Assembly (NCBI GenBank): GCA_045600585.1
Contig: JAZRYE010000032.1
Coordinates: forward strand, 25,213-89,212
DNA length: 64,000 bases
Direction: 5' to 3'
Origin: JAZRYE01 sp045600585
GTDB taxonomy: Bacteria > Bacillota_I > Bacilli_A > RFN20 > CAG-826
Under the pieces are notes generated by a model. It made no database searches. It had not been told where the DNA came from and worked only from the letters and a program-made list of their open reading frames with translations. Each line of letters begins with the position of its first letter. Within the stretch, counting starts at the first letter, position 1. The position numbers were made by a program, and so were the translations under genes. This document shows positions 41,675-49,830 of this stretch, piece by piece.

Positions 41675-42145
41675 TTAATTTTCTTTAATTATTTTTTCAA
41701 GAAGTGCATAAGCAGTAAATACTGCTTTATTTTGTATCTCTTCTCTTGTTCCTTTTAAGTTATAGCCATAGACACGGCATATTTCTTTTGTCGCGATACC
41801 AATATAGATTTCGCCTACTGGTTTCCCTTCCATTGCATCTGGACCAGCATTACCAGTAAAAGAAACACAATAATCAACATCTAATAAACATCTTGCATGG
41901 CTTGCCATTTCATAAGCGCATTCCTTAGAAACGACGCCTTTGGTATTCACCATTTCTTTTGATACGCCTAATAAACGAATCTTTTCTTCAGTTGCATAGG
42001 TGACAAAACCACCCTTAAACATTTTTGATGCTCCTGGAACTCTTGTCATTTCTCGAGCGAATAATCCACCTGTAAATGATTCAACAGAACCAAGTGTTAA
42101 CTCTTTTTCTCTAAATAATGCATTGATATCTTTGTTTGTAATCAT
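41675..42145 (-). CDS. cinA: CinA C-terminal domain protein (PncC-like nicotinamide-nucleotide amidase)
   Basis: A 156-residue protein that consists only of the CinA C-terminal domain: LGSVESFTGGLFAREMT with the nucleophile-region serine near residue 20, GGFVTYATEEK, KGVVSKECA, and SFTGNAGPD. Stand-alone versions (PncC) deamidate nicotinamide mononucleotide, recycling it to NAMN. The N-terminal MoaB-like domain of full CinA is absent. It lies between pgsA and recA as in Bacillus, where the longer cinA is competence-induced. Confidence 0.9.
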   Translation of the reverse strand: MITNKDINALFREKELTLGSVESFTGGLFAREMTRVPGASKMFKGGFVTYATEEKIRLLGVSKEMVNTKGVVSKECAYEMASHARCLLDVDYCVSFTGNAGPDAMEGKPVGEIYIGIATKEICRVYGYNLKGTREEIQNKAVFTAYALLEKIIKEN

Positions 42146-42147
42146 AA

Positions 42148-42783
42148 TTATTTTTCTTCTTTTAAAACGATTCTATTTTGTATGACATAGATGAATCCAC
42201 TTAATAAGGACATAAATGTCGCTAAATATACAAACCAATCAGTGATTCTTAATCCTTTTGGCCAAGATGCATCAAAATAAGAGAAAGGGAAGCCATTTAA
42301 TAAAACAAAGATGACCGCAACCATTTCTAATACTGTTTTCATTTTGCCAAATATATTTGCGGCAATAACAACGCCTTTTTGAGCAGCGATAAATCTTAAA
42401 GCATCAACAACAATATCTCTTGCAACTAAAAGAATTGCACACCAAATAGATAAACCGATTTGTTCTTGAGCATAGCTGGCTGGAACAATAAGGAAAATGA
42501 CAATTGAGTTAATTAATAATTTATCTGCAATTGGATCTAAGAATTTGCCTAATGCAGTAACTTGATTCCATTTTCTTGCTAAATGGCCATCGAGATAGTC
42601 AGTAAAGCTTGCAATAGCAAATATAACAAAAACTATTAGATAAACAACGTTTATACCTTTCCAACCATTAGCTCCTAAAATAAAAGGTGCATCAAATTTG
42701 ATTAAAGAAAGAACAAATAATCCCAATATCATTAAGACAATTAGAACAATTCTTGATACTGTAATTTTTGTTGGGATATTCAT
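42148..42783 (-). CDS. pgsA: CDP-diacylglycerol-glycerol-3-phosphate 3-phosphatidyltransferase
   Basis: PgsA makes phosphatidylglycerol phosphate. The 211-residue membrane protein has about five helices and the CDP-alcohol phosphotransferase motif DYLDGHLARKWNQVTALGKFLDPIADK (D-x2-DG-x2-AR-x8-G-x3-D-x3-D), seen in pieces around residues 64-90. The ATG at 42783 with AAAGGAG is chosen; an upstream in-frame ATG at 42822 lies inside the 3' end of RNase P RNA. rnpB ends only about 20 nt upstream. Confidence 0.96.
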   Translation of the reverse strand: MNIPTKITVSRIVLIVLMILGLFVLSLIKFDAPFILGANGWKGINVVYLIVFVIFAIASFTDYLDGHLARKWNQVTALGKFLDPIADKLLINSIVIFLIVPASYAQEQIGLSIWCAILLVARDIVVDALRFIAAQKGVVIAANIFGKMKTVLEMVAVIFVLLNGFPFSYFDASWPKGLRITDWFVYLATFMSLLSGFIYVIQNRIVLKEEK

Positions 42784-42803
42784 AGTTTCTCCTTTAAGCG
42801 AGT

Positions 42804-43137
42804 ATTCGACCCTGTAAGCCATGTTGTGTCTAGGACAATTATTTATCTAGGCTAAGCCTGCCGTTGGTGATTCTTATTCTCACCTCTTGCCTCCCCTACC
42901 AAATTTGGGTTTCTCGCTTGTGGGGTTTACCGCGTTCCACTTTATTATTTCTAATAAACTACGTCACTGTGGCACTTTCAGGTCTCTCACCATAGTTTCC
43001 CTTAGGTGATCCACCGCCGTTATGTACTCCTACATACCTAGCGTTATTTTTTCCGCTAGCGCAATCACTACAGACATCACAGTCTGTGCGAGCATGGACT
43101 TTCCTCTAACCGAAGTCAGCAATTATCCAGGTCGAAT
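42804..43137 (-). ncRNA. rnpB: RNase P RNA, type B
   Basis: On the minus strand P1 pairs ATTCGACC with GGTCGAAT at the two ends. Conserved pieces appear in order: GAGGAAAGTCCATGCTCGCA, GTAGTG, AAAGTGCCACAGTGACG, GTGGAACGCGGTAAACCC, GCGAGAAACCCAAATTTGG, GAGG, and ACATGGCTTACAGGG. These match the Bacillus type B RNA. It processes pre-tRNA 5' ends. It lies 3 nt after the gpsB stop and about 20 nt before pgsA, so it has no room for its own intergenic promoter or terminator. Confidence 0.96.
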
Positions 43138-43140
43138 GTT

Positions 43141-43503
43141 TTATTTGATATTGTGTGGATTGTATCCATTACGATACAAGAATTTTTCTAATACATTAAT
43201 TCTCTTAATAAGATCCATGTTATCAGTGGTAACTTGATCTTCTTCTTTAATGTTGTTAAATCTTGCTTTATAACGGTTTAAATCAATCTCAAGATTTTGA
43301 TTTGCAAGTTTAAGCTTTTTAATTTCTTCTTTCATGTCTTCCATTTCTTTTTTAGAAAGAATGACAGATTCTTCAAGTTTACGGTAGTCTCTAAGAACCC
43401 CATCTAAGAAAGTATCAACTTCTAAAGCATCGTATCCACGAGGAACGATACGAAAGACTTTATTTAAAATTTCTTCAGAAGATAATACAAGCTTAATTGC
43501 CAT
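43141..43503 (-). CDS. gpsB: GpsB-like DivIVA-domain cell-division protein
   Basis: A 120-residue protein with the N-terminal DivIVA/GpsB membrane-binding domain (SSEEILNKVFRIVPRGYDALEVDTFLDGVLRDY) followed by a coiled coil (about 45-85) and a C-terminal helix (DLIKRINVLEKFLY) like the GpsB trimer segment. GpsB coordinates division and elongation with penicillin-binding proteins. Its position just upstream of rnpB matches Bacillus. The RGYDALEVD variant of the usual RGYxxxEVD turn is intact. Confidence 0.9.
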   Translation of the reverse strand: MAIKLVLSSEEILNKVFRIVPRGYDALEVDTFLDGVLRDYRKLEESVILSKKEMEDMKEEIKKLKLANQNLEIDLNRYKARFNNIKEEDQVTTDNMDLIKRINVLEKFLYRNGYNPHNIK

Positions 43504-43585
43504 AAGAAAACCTCTAATATATAATATAAGAGAGTGAACGCTGATTCAATCTTTTTTCTTTAAGAAAAAGCATCACTGGTATTTT

Positions 43586-44311
43586 ATGAAGAAGTTTGAA
43601 AAATTATTAAAAGGACATACACATATCATCTTCCTTGATTTCGAAGGAACACAGTACTCACATGAAATGATTGCGATTGGAGCAGTCATGGTTTCTTTAG
43701 ACAAAAAAGGCTTTATCAAGAAGATGAAAGAGCCTTTTAGAATATACGTAAAAGCCCATAACAAAATTGGTAAATATGTCGTTGAATTAACTGGCATTTC
43801 TGAAGAACTTTTAACAGAAAAAGGTGTCTCATTCAATAATGCAATGTTAGAACTTAAAAAATATATGGGTTTAGCATTTAAGAAATCGTCTTGGATTACA
43901 TTTGGTAATCACGATATGAGAATATTAAATCAATCTATTTCTTATAACTTTGACTATCCAAAAGAAGTGACAAGTCAAATGCAAAAGAACTATATCGATT
44001 TCTCTGCATTCCTTTCTGAATTTGTCAAAGACGCGAATGGTAATCCATATAGTCTAGTCAACTACTGCAAACTCTTTGGAATTGAAGAAAAAGGACCAGC
44101 ACATGATCCAGAAGTTGATGCGATTAATTTAGCTTATTTATACGATGCAGTTATGAAGAATCCTGATTTAATGCTTGAGGAATATAAAAAGGTTTTACAA
44201 AAGCCTCATCATCTTCCAGAAGCAGTTCAAAAGGCAATTGTTAAACTTGCTAAAGGTGAAACTGTTACCGCCCAAGAATTCGAGGATAACTTAAAGGATT
44301 ATTTAAAATAA
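43586..44311 (+). CDS. DEDDh 3'-5' exonuclease-domain protein (KapD/DnaQ-like)
   Basis: A 241-residue exonuclease. The Exo I motif is IIFLDFEGTQY near residue 15 (Asp and Glu), Exo II HDMRIL near residue 109, and Exo III HDPEVDAI near residue 170, giving a full DEDDh set. It resembles KapD and ERI-1-type exonucleases more than DNA polymerase proofreading subunits. Its stop overlaps the recU ATG (TAATG), hinting at a shared DNA-repair or RNA-trimming role. No good ribosome site is visible. Confidence 0.85.
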   Translation: MKKFEKLLKGHTHIIFLDFEGTQYSHEMIAIGAVMVSLDKKGFIKKMKEPFRIYVKAHNKIGKYVVELTGISEELLTEKGVSFNNAMLELKKYMGLAFKKSSWITFGNHDMRILNQSISYNFDYPKEVTSQMQKNYIDFSAFLSEFVKDANGNPYSLVNYCKLFGIEEKGPAHDPEVDAINLAYLYDAVMKNPDLMLEEYKKVLQKPHHLPEAVQKAIVKLAKGETVTAQEFEDNLKDYLK

Positions 44312-44907
44312 TGATTAAATACCCTAATGGAGAAAAATACACTCCTGCAAGTAAAAGAAAAGAAAGAAAAACAAGTAAAGATATCTCAATAAGTTCCGCC
44401 AATAGAGGTATGAACTTTGAAAACGATATCAATCTTTCTAACGAATATTACATTGTTAACCATATTTGCTTAATAACAAAAAGACCAACTCCAATTAATA
44501 TTGTTAAAGTTGATTATTCAAAAGGGGCAAAGATTACTGATGCTTATTTTGAAAGACAATCCACTACTGACTATAACGGAGTATTTAGAGGTCGTTATAT
44601 TGACTTTGAAGCAAAGAATACAAAAAATAAAACATCTTTCCCTTTGCATAACATACCAATTCAACAAATCAATCATCTAAAAAATGTTTTAGATTTTGGC
44701 GGTATTGCTTTCTTTTTGATTCAATTTGAATCTCTTGGAGAAGTATATCTATTAGATGCAAGTTTTGTTATTGAATATTATGAACATGAAGAAAGAAAAA
44801 GTATCCCTTATGATGTATTTAAACAAGAAGGAATACTTATTAAACAAGGTTTTAATCCAAGATTATATTATCTTGACGCAGTAATTGAGAAATATTTTAA
44901 AGATTAA
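44311..44907 (+). CDS. recU: Holliday junction resolvase RecU
   Basis: RecU cleaves four-way junctions in homologous recombination and modulates RecA. The 198-residue protein has the family start MIKYPNGEKY, the NRGMNFENDIN catalytic glutamate region near residue 32, the RGRYIDFEAKNT core with the D-x-E-x-K catalytic residues near residue 90, and QQINHL. In many Firmicutes it precedes ponA; here it follows an exonuclease gene and ends tail-to-tail with nth (11-bp overlap). Confidence 0.94.
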   Translation: MIKYPNGEKYTPASKRKERKTSKDISISSANRGMNFENDINLSNEYYIVNHICLITKRPTPINIVKVDYSKGAKITDAYFERQSTTDYNGVFRGRYIDFEAKNTKNKTSFPLHNIPIQQINHLKNVLDFGGIAFFLIQFESLGEVYLLDASFVIEYYEHEERKSIPYDVFKQEGILIKQGFNPRLYYLDAVIEKYFKD

Positions 44908-45526
44908 TTTTTGAACAATATGTAGATAATTTGCATCCCTCGCATTTAGGTGATCGAGCCATGCAATAATATCTTCCAAAATGAATAAGCTGATGATGGG
45001 TCTTAATTTGACGAGATTCTTCAATCAGCTTTTTTAATTTTCTTTCAACATCAATTGGTTCATCATCTTTTTTAGCTAATTTTAATCTTTTTGAAATGCG
45101 GAGAATATGGGTATCAACCGGTAATTCTGGAAGATGAAATATTTCTGCACGAATTACTCCTGCAGTTTTATTTCCTACACCTGGCAATTTTTGTAATTCG
45201 TTTTTATTCATTGGCACTTTACCGTCATAGTTTTCTATGAGCATTTTAGCTATACCTAATAAATTAGATGTCTTGTTTTTTGTTAATCCAATTGGACGAA
45301 TAATATTAAAAACATCATCATATGAAGCATGATAAAGTTCATCTAATGTTTTGTATTTTGAAAAAAGGACAGACGTCACTTTATTTACACTGGCATCAGT
45401 GGTTTGAGCAGATAGCATCACTGCTATAACAAGCTCGTAATCTTTTGTATAGTTTAGCTCACAAGAAGCATTAGGTAATATTTCGTCTAGATAATCTAGA
45501 AGAATGCGAATATTATTCTTCGTCAT
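44897..45526 (-). CDS. nth: Endonuclease III
   Basis: Nth removes oxidised pyrimidines and cuts abasic sites. The 209-residue protein has the helix-hairpin-helix LPGVGNKTAGVI near residue 109 with the catalytic lysine, the downstream LPVDTHILRI with the catalytic aspartate, and a 4Fe-4S site C-x6-C-x2-C-x5-C at the C-terminus. The ATG at 45526 is chosen; it overlaps the dnaD end by 14 nt. dnaD-nth is the Bacillus order. Confidence 0.95.
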   Translation of the reverse strand: MTKNNIRILLDYLDEILPNASCELNYTKDYELVIAVMLSAQTTDASVNKVTSVLFSKYKTLDELYHASYDDVFNIIRPIGLTKNKTSNLLGIAKMLIENYDGKVPMNKNELQKLPGVGNKTAGVIRAEIFHLPELPVDTHILRISKRLKLAKKDDEPIDVERKLKKLIEESRQIKTHHQLIHFGRYYCMARSPKCEGCKLSTYCSKINL

Positions 45527-46166
45527 CGTTATCAAGCCAAGGGGTCTTAGCAATTCTAATTGTTTCTTCTAAATTCTTATTCCAATCAGGAGCAATGGTT
45601 GTTGTTCCTTCATTTTCACGGTCATCACGTGTCGCGTTGCTTAACAAAATTTTATCAACGGAACGAAGTGTCTTTTTGCCTTTTGCTAAAGCATCTTTTA
45701 ATGCGTTGATAATCATTTCATCTGTATAGCCATAAGAAATCCATTCATCAATTTTTGAGATTTCAACATGAGATAATGGACGAGCTAATAAAGTTTGGAA
45801 TTTCTCGTAAATATTATTTAAGATTTCTTCTTTTTCTTTATCTTTTCTAGTTTCAGATTCTTTGGATAAAGAAATTTGGAATTCACGATAAAGCTTTTCT
45901 TTTAATGGATCAAGAGAAGTAACTGTTTTATTGCCAACAGTTGTATATTCCATAAAACCTTTAGTTAATAAGTTATTCATGCAGTCATCAATATCATGAT
46001 GATTCATGCTCATCTTTAAAGATAATAAATCAGAAGTAACAAAAGGTGTTCCATTAGAAATGTAATGGTCAATCATCAAAATGACAACAAATTCATTTTC
46101 AGATAAATTGAGTTTTTTATAGTTCTCTAATAAGAGAAAACGGAAATCAATTGCTTCGGTAATCAT
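45513..46166 (-). CDS. dnaD: DNA replication protein DnaD
   Basis: DnaD helps load the replicative helicase during initiation and restart in Firmicutes. The 217-residue protein has an N-terminal winged-helix domain (about 1-95; KKLNLSENEFVVILMI) and a C-terminal DnaB/DnaD domain (about 115-185; YEKFQTLLARPLSHVEISKI, YTDEMIINALKDAL), including the YxxxIxxxI-like tail WLDNDDEE. It is followed by the overlapping nth gene. Confidence 0.92.
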   Translation of the reverse strand: MITEAIDFRFLLLENYKKLNLSENEFVVILMIDHYISNGTPFVTSDLLSLKMSMNHHDIDDCMNNLLTKGFMEYTTVGNKTVTSLDPLKEKLYREFQISLSKESETRKDKEKEEILNNIYEKFQTLLARPLSHVEISKIDEWISYGYTDEMIINALKDALAKGKKTLRSVDKILLSNATRDDRENEGTTTIAPDWNKNLEETIRIAKTPWLDNDDEE

Positions 46167-46186
46167 ACGCTTATTCTTTCGTATCG

Positions 46187-46870
46187 TTAGTCTATCATAT
46201 CTAAAAGATATTTAATATCAAATTCAGTAAATAATTCTTTTTTATATTCTTCGTTATTTGCTTTTAACTTTTTCATATCCATCTTAATCTTTTCGATATT
46301 TAATTTATTGATTAAATCTTTGTTTCTTTTGATTGATTCTTTTAATTCGTCATCAATAACAAAATCAAAATCTAAAGCAAATCTAATTGCACGTAATATT
46401 CTTAATGGGTCTTCTTTTAATCTGACGTCTGGATTACCTACCATACGAATGACTTTGTTTGTTAAATCTTTTTGTCCATCAACATAATCATAAATATTCA
46501 TCTCATCATCCATATACATTGCATTAATCGTAAAATCACGTCTAAAGTAATCTTCTTTTAAATCACGAACAAAAGTGACTTTTAATGGATGCCTACTATC
46601 AACATATGATTCTTCTTTTCTTAAAGTGGTTACATCAAATTTAACTCCACTGCTTTTAATACGCATTGATCCCATTCTGGCAAAAGTGAAATCAGCATCA
46701 GGTAAAAAGCTCTTAACTTCATCAGGAGTTGCATCTGTGACAGCATCCATATCATCTAAAGAGTTATTTAAAAGATAATCTCTAACTGTTCCTCCAACTA
46801 AATAAAGAGAATAGTTATGACTTTTAAATATTTTGGATAATTCAATAAATGCATTTAATTTCTCATTCAT
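46187..46870 (-). CDS. cca: Short tRNA nucleotidyltransferase / poly(A) polymerase-like protein
   Basis: A 227-residue nucleotidyltransferase of the CCA/poly(A) polymerase family. The catalytic head has LYLVGGTVRDYLL with GG and the LDDMDAVTDATPDE metal aspartates, the TLRKEESY strand and the neck RRDFTINAM. The protein ends after RILRAIRFA and one neck helix, without the body and tail domains, so it is roughly half the usual 400 residues. The frame ends at a normal stop and no continuation is visible. The ATG at 46870 is chosen since the one at 46879 overlaps the -10. Confidence 0.82.
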   Translation of the reverse strand: MNEKLNAFIELSKIFKSHNYSLYLVGGTVRDYLLNNSLDDMDAVTDATPDEVKSFLPDADFTFARMGSMRIKSSGVKFDVTTLRKEESYVDSRHPLKVTFVRDLKEDYFRRDFTINAMYMDDEMNIYDYVDGQKDLTNKVIRMVGNPDVRLKEDPLRILRAIRFALDFDFVIDDELKESIKRNKDLINKLNIEKIKMDMKKLKANNEEYKKELFTEFDIKYLLDMID

Positions 46871-46877
46871 AGTATTC

Positions 46878-46888
46878 ATATTATCACA
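46878..46888 (-). promoter_or_regulatory. Extended -10 promoter of cca
   Basis: On the minus strand TGTGATAATAT ends 7 nt before ATG 46870 and overlaps the earlier ATG at 46879. Translation from 46870 would be leaderless. Confidence 0.6.
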
Positions 46889-46916
46889 AAATAAAAGAAC
46901 CGGTTTAACCGATTCT
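46889..46916 (-). terminator. Terminator after hup
   Basis: On the minus strand AGAATCGGT pairs with ACCGGTTCT (one G-U), then TTTATTTT, which runs straight into the cca promoter. Confidence 0.88.
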
Positions 46917-46937
46917 TCAATTCATATGATAAGTTAA

Positions 46938-47222
46938 TTATTTAACAATCTTAGCTTTTAAAGCTTTAGACATTTTGAAAGAAATAGAGCGTCTTTCTTT
47001 AATAGTGATGATTTTATGAGTTTTTGGATCAGTTCCTTCTCTTTGCTTACGAACATTAGGAACAAATGTACCAAAGTTTGTAATATTAACTTCTTTACCT
47101 TCTAATAATGCTTCTTCCATTAAATCAAATACCAAATCCATTGCAACACGAGCGTCTCTTTTTGATAAGTGACCTTTTTCTGCAACGATTTCAACAAGCT
47201 CATTTTTATTTAATTTTTCCAT
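46938..47222 (-). CDS. hup: DNA-binding protein HU
   Basis: A 94-residue nucleoid protein that bends DNA. It has the N-terminal LNKNELVEIVAEKG dimer helix, the NITNFGTFVPNVRKQREG beta-arm with the RxGxxP-like region (here EGTDPKTHK), and a basic C-terminal helix (RSISFKMSKALKAKIVK). GGGGAG precedes the ATG. Single-gene unit with its own terminator. Confidence 0.96.
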   Translation of the reverse strand: MEKLNKNELVEIVAEKGHLSKRDARVAMDLVFDLMEEALLEGKEVNITNFGTFVPNVRKQREGTDPKTHKIITIKERRSISFKMSKALKAKIVK

Positions 47223-47293
47223 AATAATCTCCCCTATCAGATAACCTTATTTTAACGAATATTAAATTTATAAAAAGTGTTTCATATAAAAAA

Positions 47294-47384
47294 TTGACAC
47301 TAGTCCAAATAATGTAAAATAAATTTTGATTTTTAATCCGATTTGTTGAAAATAAAACCGTCATTTTGCTGACGGTTATTTTTC
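47294..47384 (+). ncRNA. Possible small RNA (promoter plus terminator, no gene)
   Basis: A consensus TTGACA (47294-47299) and TAAAAT (47315-47320), spacer 15 nt, point away from hup towards der. About 30 nt after the expected start lies AACCGTCA/TGACGGTT (47356-47377) followed by ATTTTT, which would end a transcript of roughly 55 nt. The short spacer makes the promoter uncertain. Confidence 0.25.
47350..47377. terminator. Bidirectional terminator after der
   Basis: AACCGTCA pairs with TGACGGTT. On the minus strand TTATTTT follows; on the plus strand ATTTTT. It overlaps the der stop codon. Confidence 0.85.
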
Positions 47385-48701
47385 TCCTTTTTCTCTCTTT
47401 TTTCTTCTAAGAGTTATTTTGATTGGAGTTCCTTCAAAGTTGAAAGTCTCTCTTAATCTATTTTCAATATATCTCTTATATGAGAAATGCATGTAATCAG
47501 GTTCATTGACGAACAAGACAATTTCTGGTGGGGCAGAACTTGTTTGTGATGCATAATAGATTTTTAATCTTCCTCCATTAAAGTTTGGAGTTTGGTTCAT
47601 AAACTGTGCATCTTGAATAACTTCGTTAAGTAAACTTGTTTTAATTCTTGTATAGTATGCTTCATGAACCATATCAAGAGTTTCAAATATTGTATTGATT
47701 CTGCTCTTTTTTAATGCGGATACAAAGCAAACAGGTGCGTAATCTAAGAACTTATATTCATCACGGATAATCTTTGTATAATCAGACATTGTGTTTGTTT
47801 CTTTATCGACAATATCCCATTTATTAACAACGACTATAATTGCTTTATGCAAATCAGTGGCGTATTGAATAACGTGTTTATCTTGATCTGTAATACCTTC
47901 TTTACCATCTAATACAAGAAGGACAATTTCACTTCTTTCAATAGCTTTTAAAGCACGTATCGCAGAGAATTTATCAATTGATTCGTATATCTTGCCACGT
48001 TTCTTAAGGCCCGCAGTATCGATAACGATATAGTTTTTACCATTTCTAGTAAAAGGTGTATCGATAGAGTCTCTTGTTGTTCCGGAAATATTAGAAACAA
48101 TAACTCTTTCTTGATTTAATAAAGCGTTAACTAATGATGATTTACCAACATTAGGTCTACCAACCATGCAGAAGGTAACTTGGTTTTCATCAATTTCTTC
48201 TTCCCCTTCAGGAATGACTTCGACAATCTTATTTAAAAGATCACCAATACCAATGCCGTGAACCCCAGAAACTGCAATTGGTTCACCTAAGCCTAAGGCA
48301 TAGAATTCTTGTGTTTCTGACATATGAATGCCTTCATCAATCTTATTAACTGCTAAAATAACTGGCTTATCTACTTTGTAGAGCATTCTAGCAACAACAC
48401 GGTCATCTGTTGTAATACCAACTCTACCATCAGTAACGAAAACAATAACATCAGCTTCATCAATAGCGATTTGAGCTTGGGCTCTAATTTGTTCTTGAAA
48501 AGGACGATTTGCTAATTCAACTCCGCCTGTATCAATAATGGAGAATTTATGGCCTAACCATTCACATGGTGCGTAAAGTCTATCTCTAGTAATACCAGCT
48601 TCATCATCAACGATTGCTTGTCTTTCGCCAATGAAACGATTAAAAATAGTCGATTTACCGACGTTTGGGCTACCAACAATAGCGACAACTGCTTTAGGCA
48701 T
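47376..48701 (-). CDS. der: GTPase Der (EngA)
   Basis: Der is a tandem GTPase needed for 50S ribosome assembly. The 441-residue protein has two complete G domains: the first with GSPNVGKSTIFN, DTGG and NKID, the second near residue 180 with GRPNVGKSSLVN, DTAGLKKRGK and NKWD, followed by a KH-like C-terminal domain. Its ATG overlaps the cmk stop as TAATG; the cmk-der pair is common in Firmicutes. Confidence 0.98.
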   Translation of the reverse strand: MPKAVVAIVGSPNVGKSTIFNRFIGERQAIVDDEAGITRDRLYAPCEWLGHKFSIIDTGGVELANRPFQEQIRAQAQIAIDEADVIVFVTDGRVGITTDDRVVARMLYKVDKPVILAVNKIDEGIHMSETQEFYALGLGEPIAVSGVHGIGIGDLLNKIVEVIPEGEEEIDENQVTFCMVGRPNVGKSSLVNALLNQERVIVSNISGTTRDSIDTPFTRNGKNYIVIDTAGLKKRGKIYESIDKFSAIRALKAIERSEIVLLVLDGKEGITDQDKHVIQYATDLHKAIIVVVNKWDIVDKETNTMSDYTKIIRDEYKFLDYAPVCFVSALKKSRINTIFETLDMVHEAYYTRIKTSLLNEVIQDAQFMNQTPNFNGGRLKIYYASQTSSAPPEIVLFVNEPDYMHFSYKRYIENRLRETFNFEGTPIKITLRRKKREKGEK

Positions 48702-49369
48702 TATTTCTTCTCCTTTAATTTTTCATTAACAATTTTAATAATCTCATCCACTACTTCTTCAATAGATAAATGGGAGGTATCTAATAATACTGAATCTTCT
48801 GCTGGTTTTAAAGGTGCAAAAGCGCGATGAGAATCGATATAATCTCTTTTTCTTACATCTTCTTGAATTTCTTCTAAAGTACAAGCTATGCCTTTAGAAA
48901 TATTTTCGTCATATCTTCTTTGTGCGCGTGTTTCAACACTAGCAATTTGATAAATCTTAACTTGAGCGTTTGGTAAGACATATGTTCCGATATCTCTACC
49001 ATCCATAATAACAGAAGTTGATTCTGCCATTTTTCTTTGTAAGACAACAAGAGCAAGTCTTATTTCTTTATAAGAAGCAATATAACTGACATTACCAGAA
49101 ACTCTAGTTTCTCTTACTTCTCTAGATACATCTATTCCATTACATAAGACTACGTGATTTGGTTTTAATTCAATATTTACTTCAGGGATGAGTTTGCAGC
49201 ATGCTTCTTCATCTTGGCAGTTAATGCCTTTTTCAAGGCAATACCAAGTAAAAGCACGATACATAGCGCCTGTATCAATATAAGTATAGCCAAGTTTTTC
49301 TGCAACTAACTTAGCGACGGTTGATTTACCGGCTGCGGCAGGTCCATCAATAGCAACAGCAATATTCAT
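48701..49369 (-). CDS. cmk: Cytidylate kinase
   Basis: Cmk phosphorylates CMP and dCMP. The 222-residue protein begins VAIDGPAAAGKSTVAKLVA (P-loop), with YIDTGAMYRA near residue 32, the MDGRDIGTYVLPNA motif near residue 120 and a RAQRRYDE lid near residue 145. It is translationally coupled to der by a one-base overlap. A single-pass membrane protein gene ends 10 nt upstream. Confidence 0.97.
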   Translation of the reverse strand: MNIAVAIDGPAAAGKSTVAKLVAEKLGYTYIDTGAMYRAFTWYCLEKGINCQDEEACCKLIPEVNIELKPNHVVLCNGIDVSREVRETRVSGNVSYIASYKEIRLALVVLQRKMAESTSVIMDGRDIGTYVLPNAQVKIYQIASVETRAQRRYDENISKGIACTLEEIQEDVRKRDYIDSHRAFAPLKPAEDSVLLDTSHLSIEEVVDEIIKIVNEKLKEKK

Positions 49370-49379
49370 ATAGGCACCT

Positions 49380-49697
49380 CTACTTTCTAAATAATATAAT
49401 CGCGGTTACAACAAGTAAAACAATAACAACCACTACTCCACCAATGATGAGACTCTTTTTAATTAATTCATCTCTTCTCATTTTCTTTTCTCTTTCATCT
49501 TTTTGTTTCATATCATCTTCATGGATTTTTCCATAAACTTCATTATATGAAAGAGTTGATGTAGTTGTGTTACCAGAGAATGTATTTTTGATTTTCTCAT
49601 CCTTAACTACATCATTTGGATTTTTAATATCAGGAGCAGTTTCATTGATAATAGATGATCTATAGTTTTTGTATTTATTTACTCTTGTTGTTTCCAT
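49380..49697 (-). CDS. Single-pass membrane protein, unknown function
   Basis: I do not recognise this 105-residue protein. The start at ATG 49697 (METTRVNKYKNY) is preferred, since the longer frame would run into the divergent ferredoxin promoter. A polar, probably disordered N-terminal 75 residues, a basic stretch (EREKKMRRDELIKKS) and one C-terminal transmembrane helix (about 82-103) predict a tail-anchored protein facing the cytoplasm. It lies upstream of cmk-der and may be the first gene of that operon. Confidence 0.6.
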   Translation of the reverse strand: METTRVNKYKNYRSSIINETAPDIKNPNDVVKDEKIKNTFSGNTTTSTLSYNEVYGKIHEDDMKQKDEREKKMRRDELIKKSLIIGGVVVVIVLLVVTAIILFRK

Positions 49698-49771
49698 TTT
49701 TTCACTCACTGCATATATTCTAATAGGATTAGAATCATTTTTGTAGTCAAAATACCAAAAATAGTTTTTTG

Positions 49772-49800
49772 TTGAAGAAGAGACTATCAAAAGATATAAT
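49772..49800 (+). promoter_or_regulatory. Promoter of the ferredoxin gene
   Basis: TTGAAG (49772-49777), exactly 17 nt, TATAAT (49795-49800); AAGGAGG follows. It is one of the strongest promoters in the window. Confidence 0.85.
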
Positions 49801-49830
49801 TTAGTCAAACCATTAAGGAGGCATTGTTAA

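Noticed and set aside
42784..42822. Longer pgsA starting inside the 3' end of rnpB
   Set aside because: The extra 13 codons are RNase P RNA sequence; AAAGGAG lies just before the ATG at 42783.
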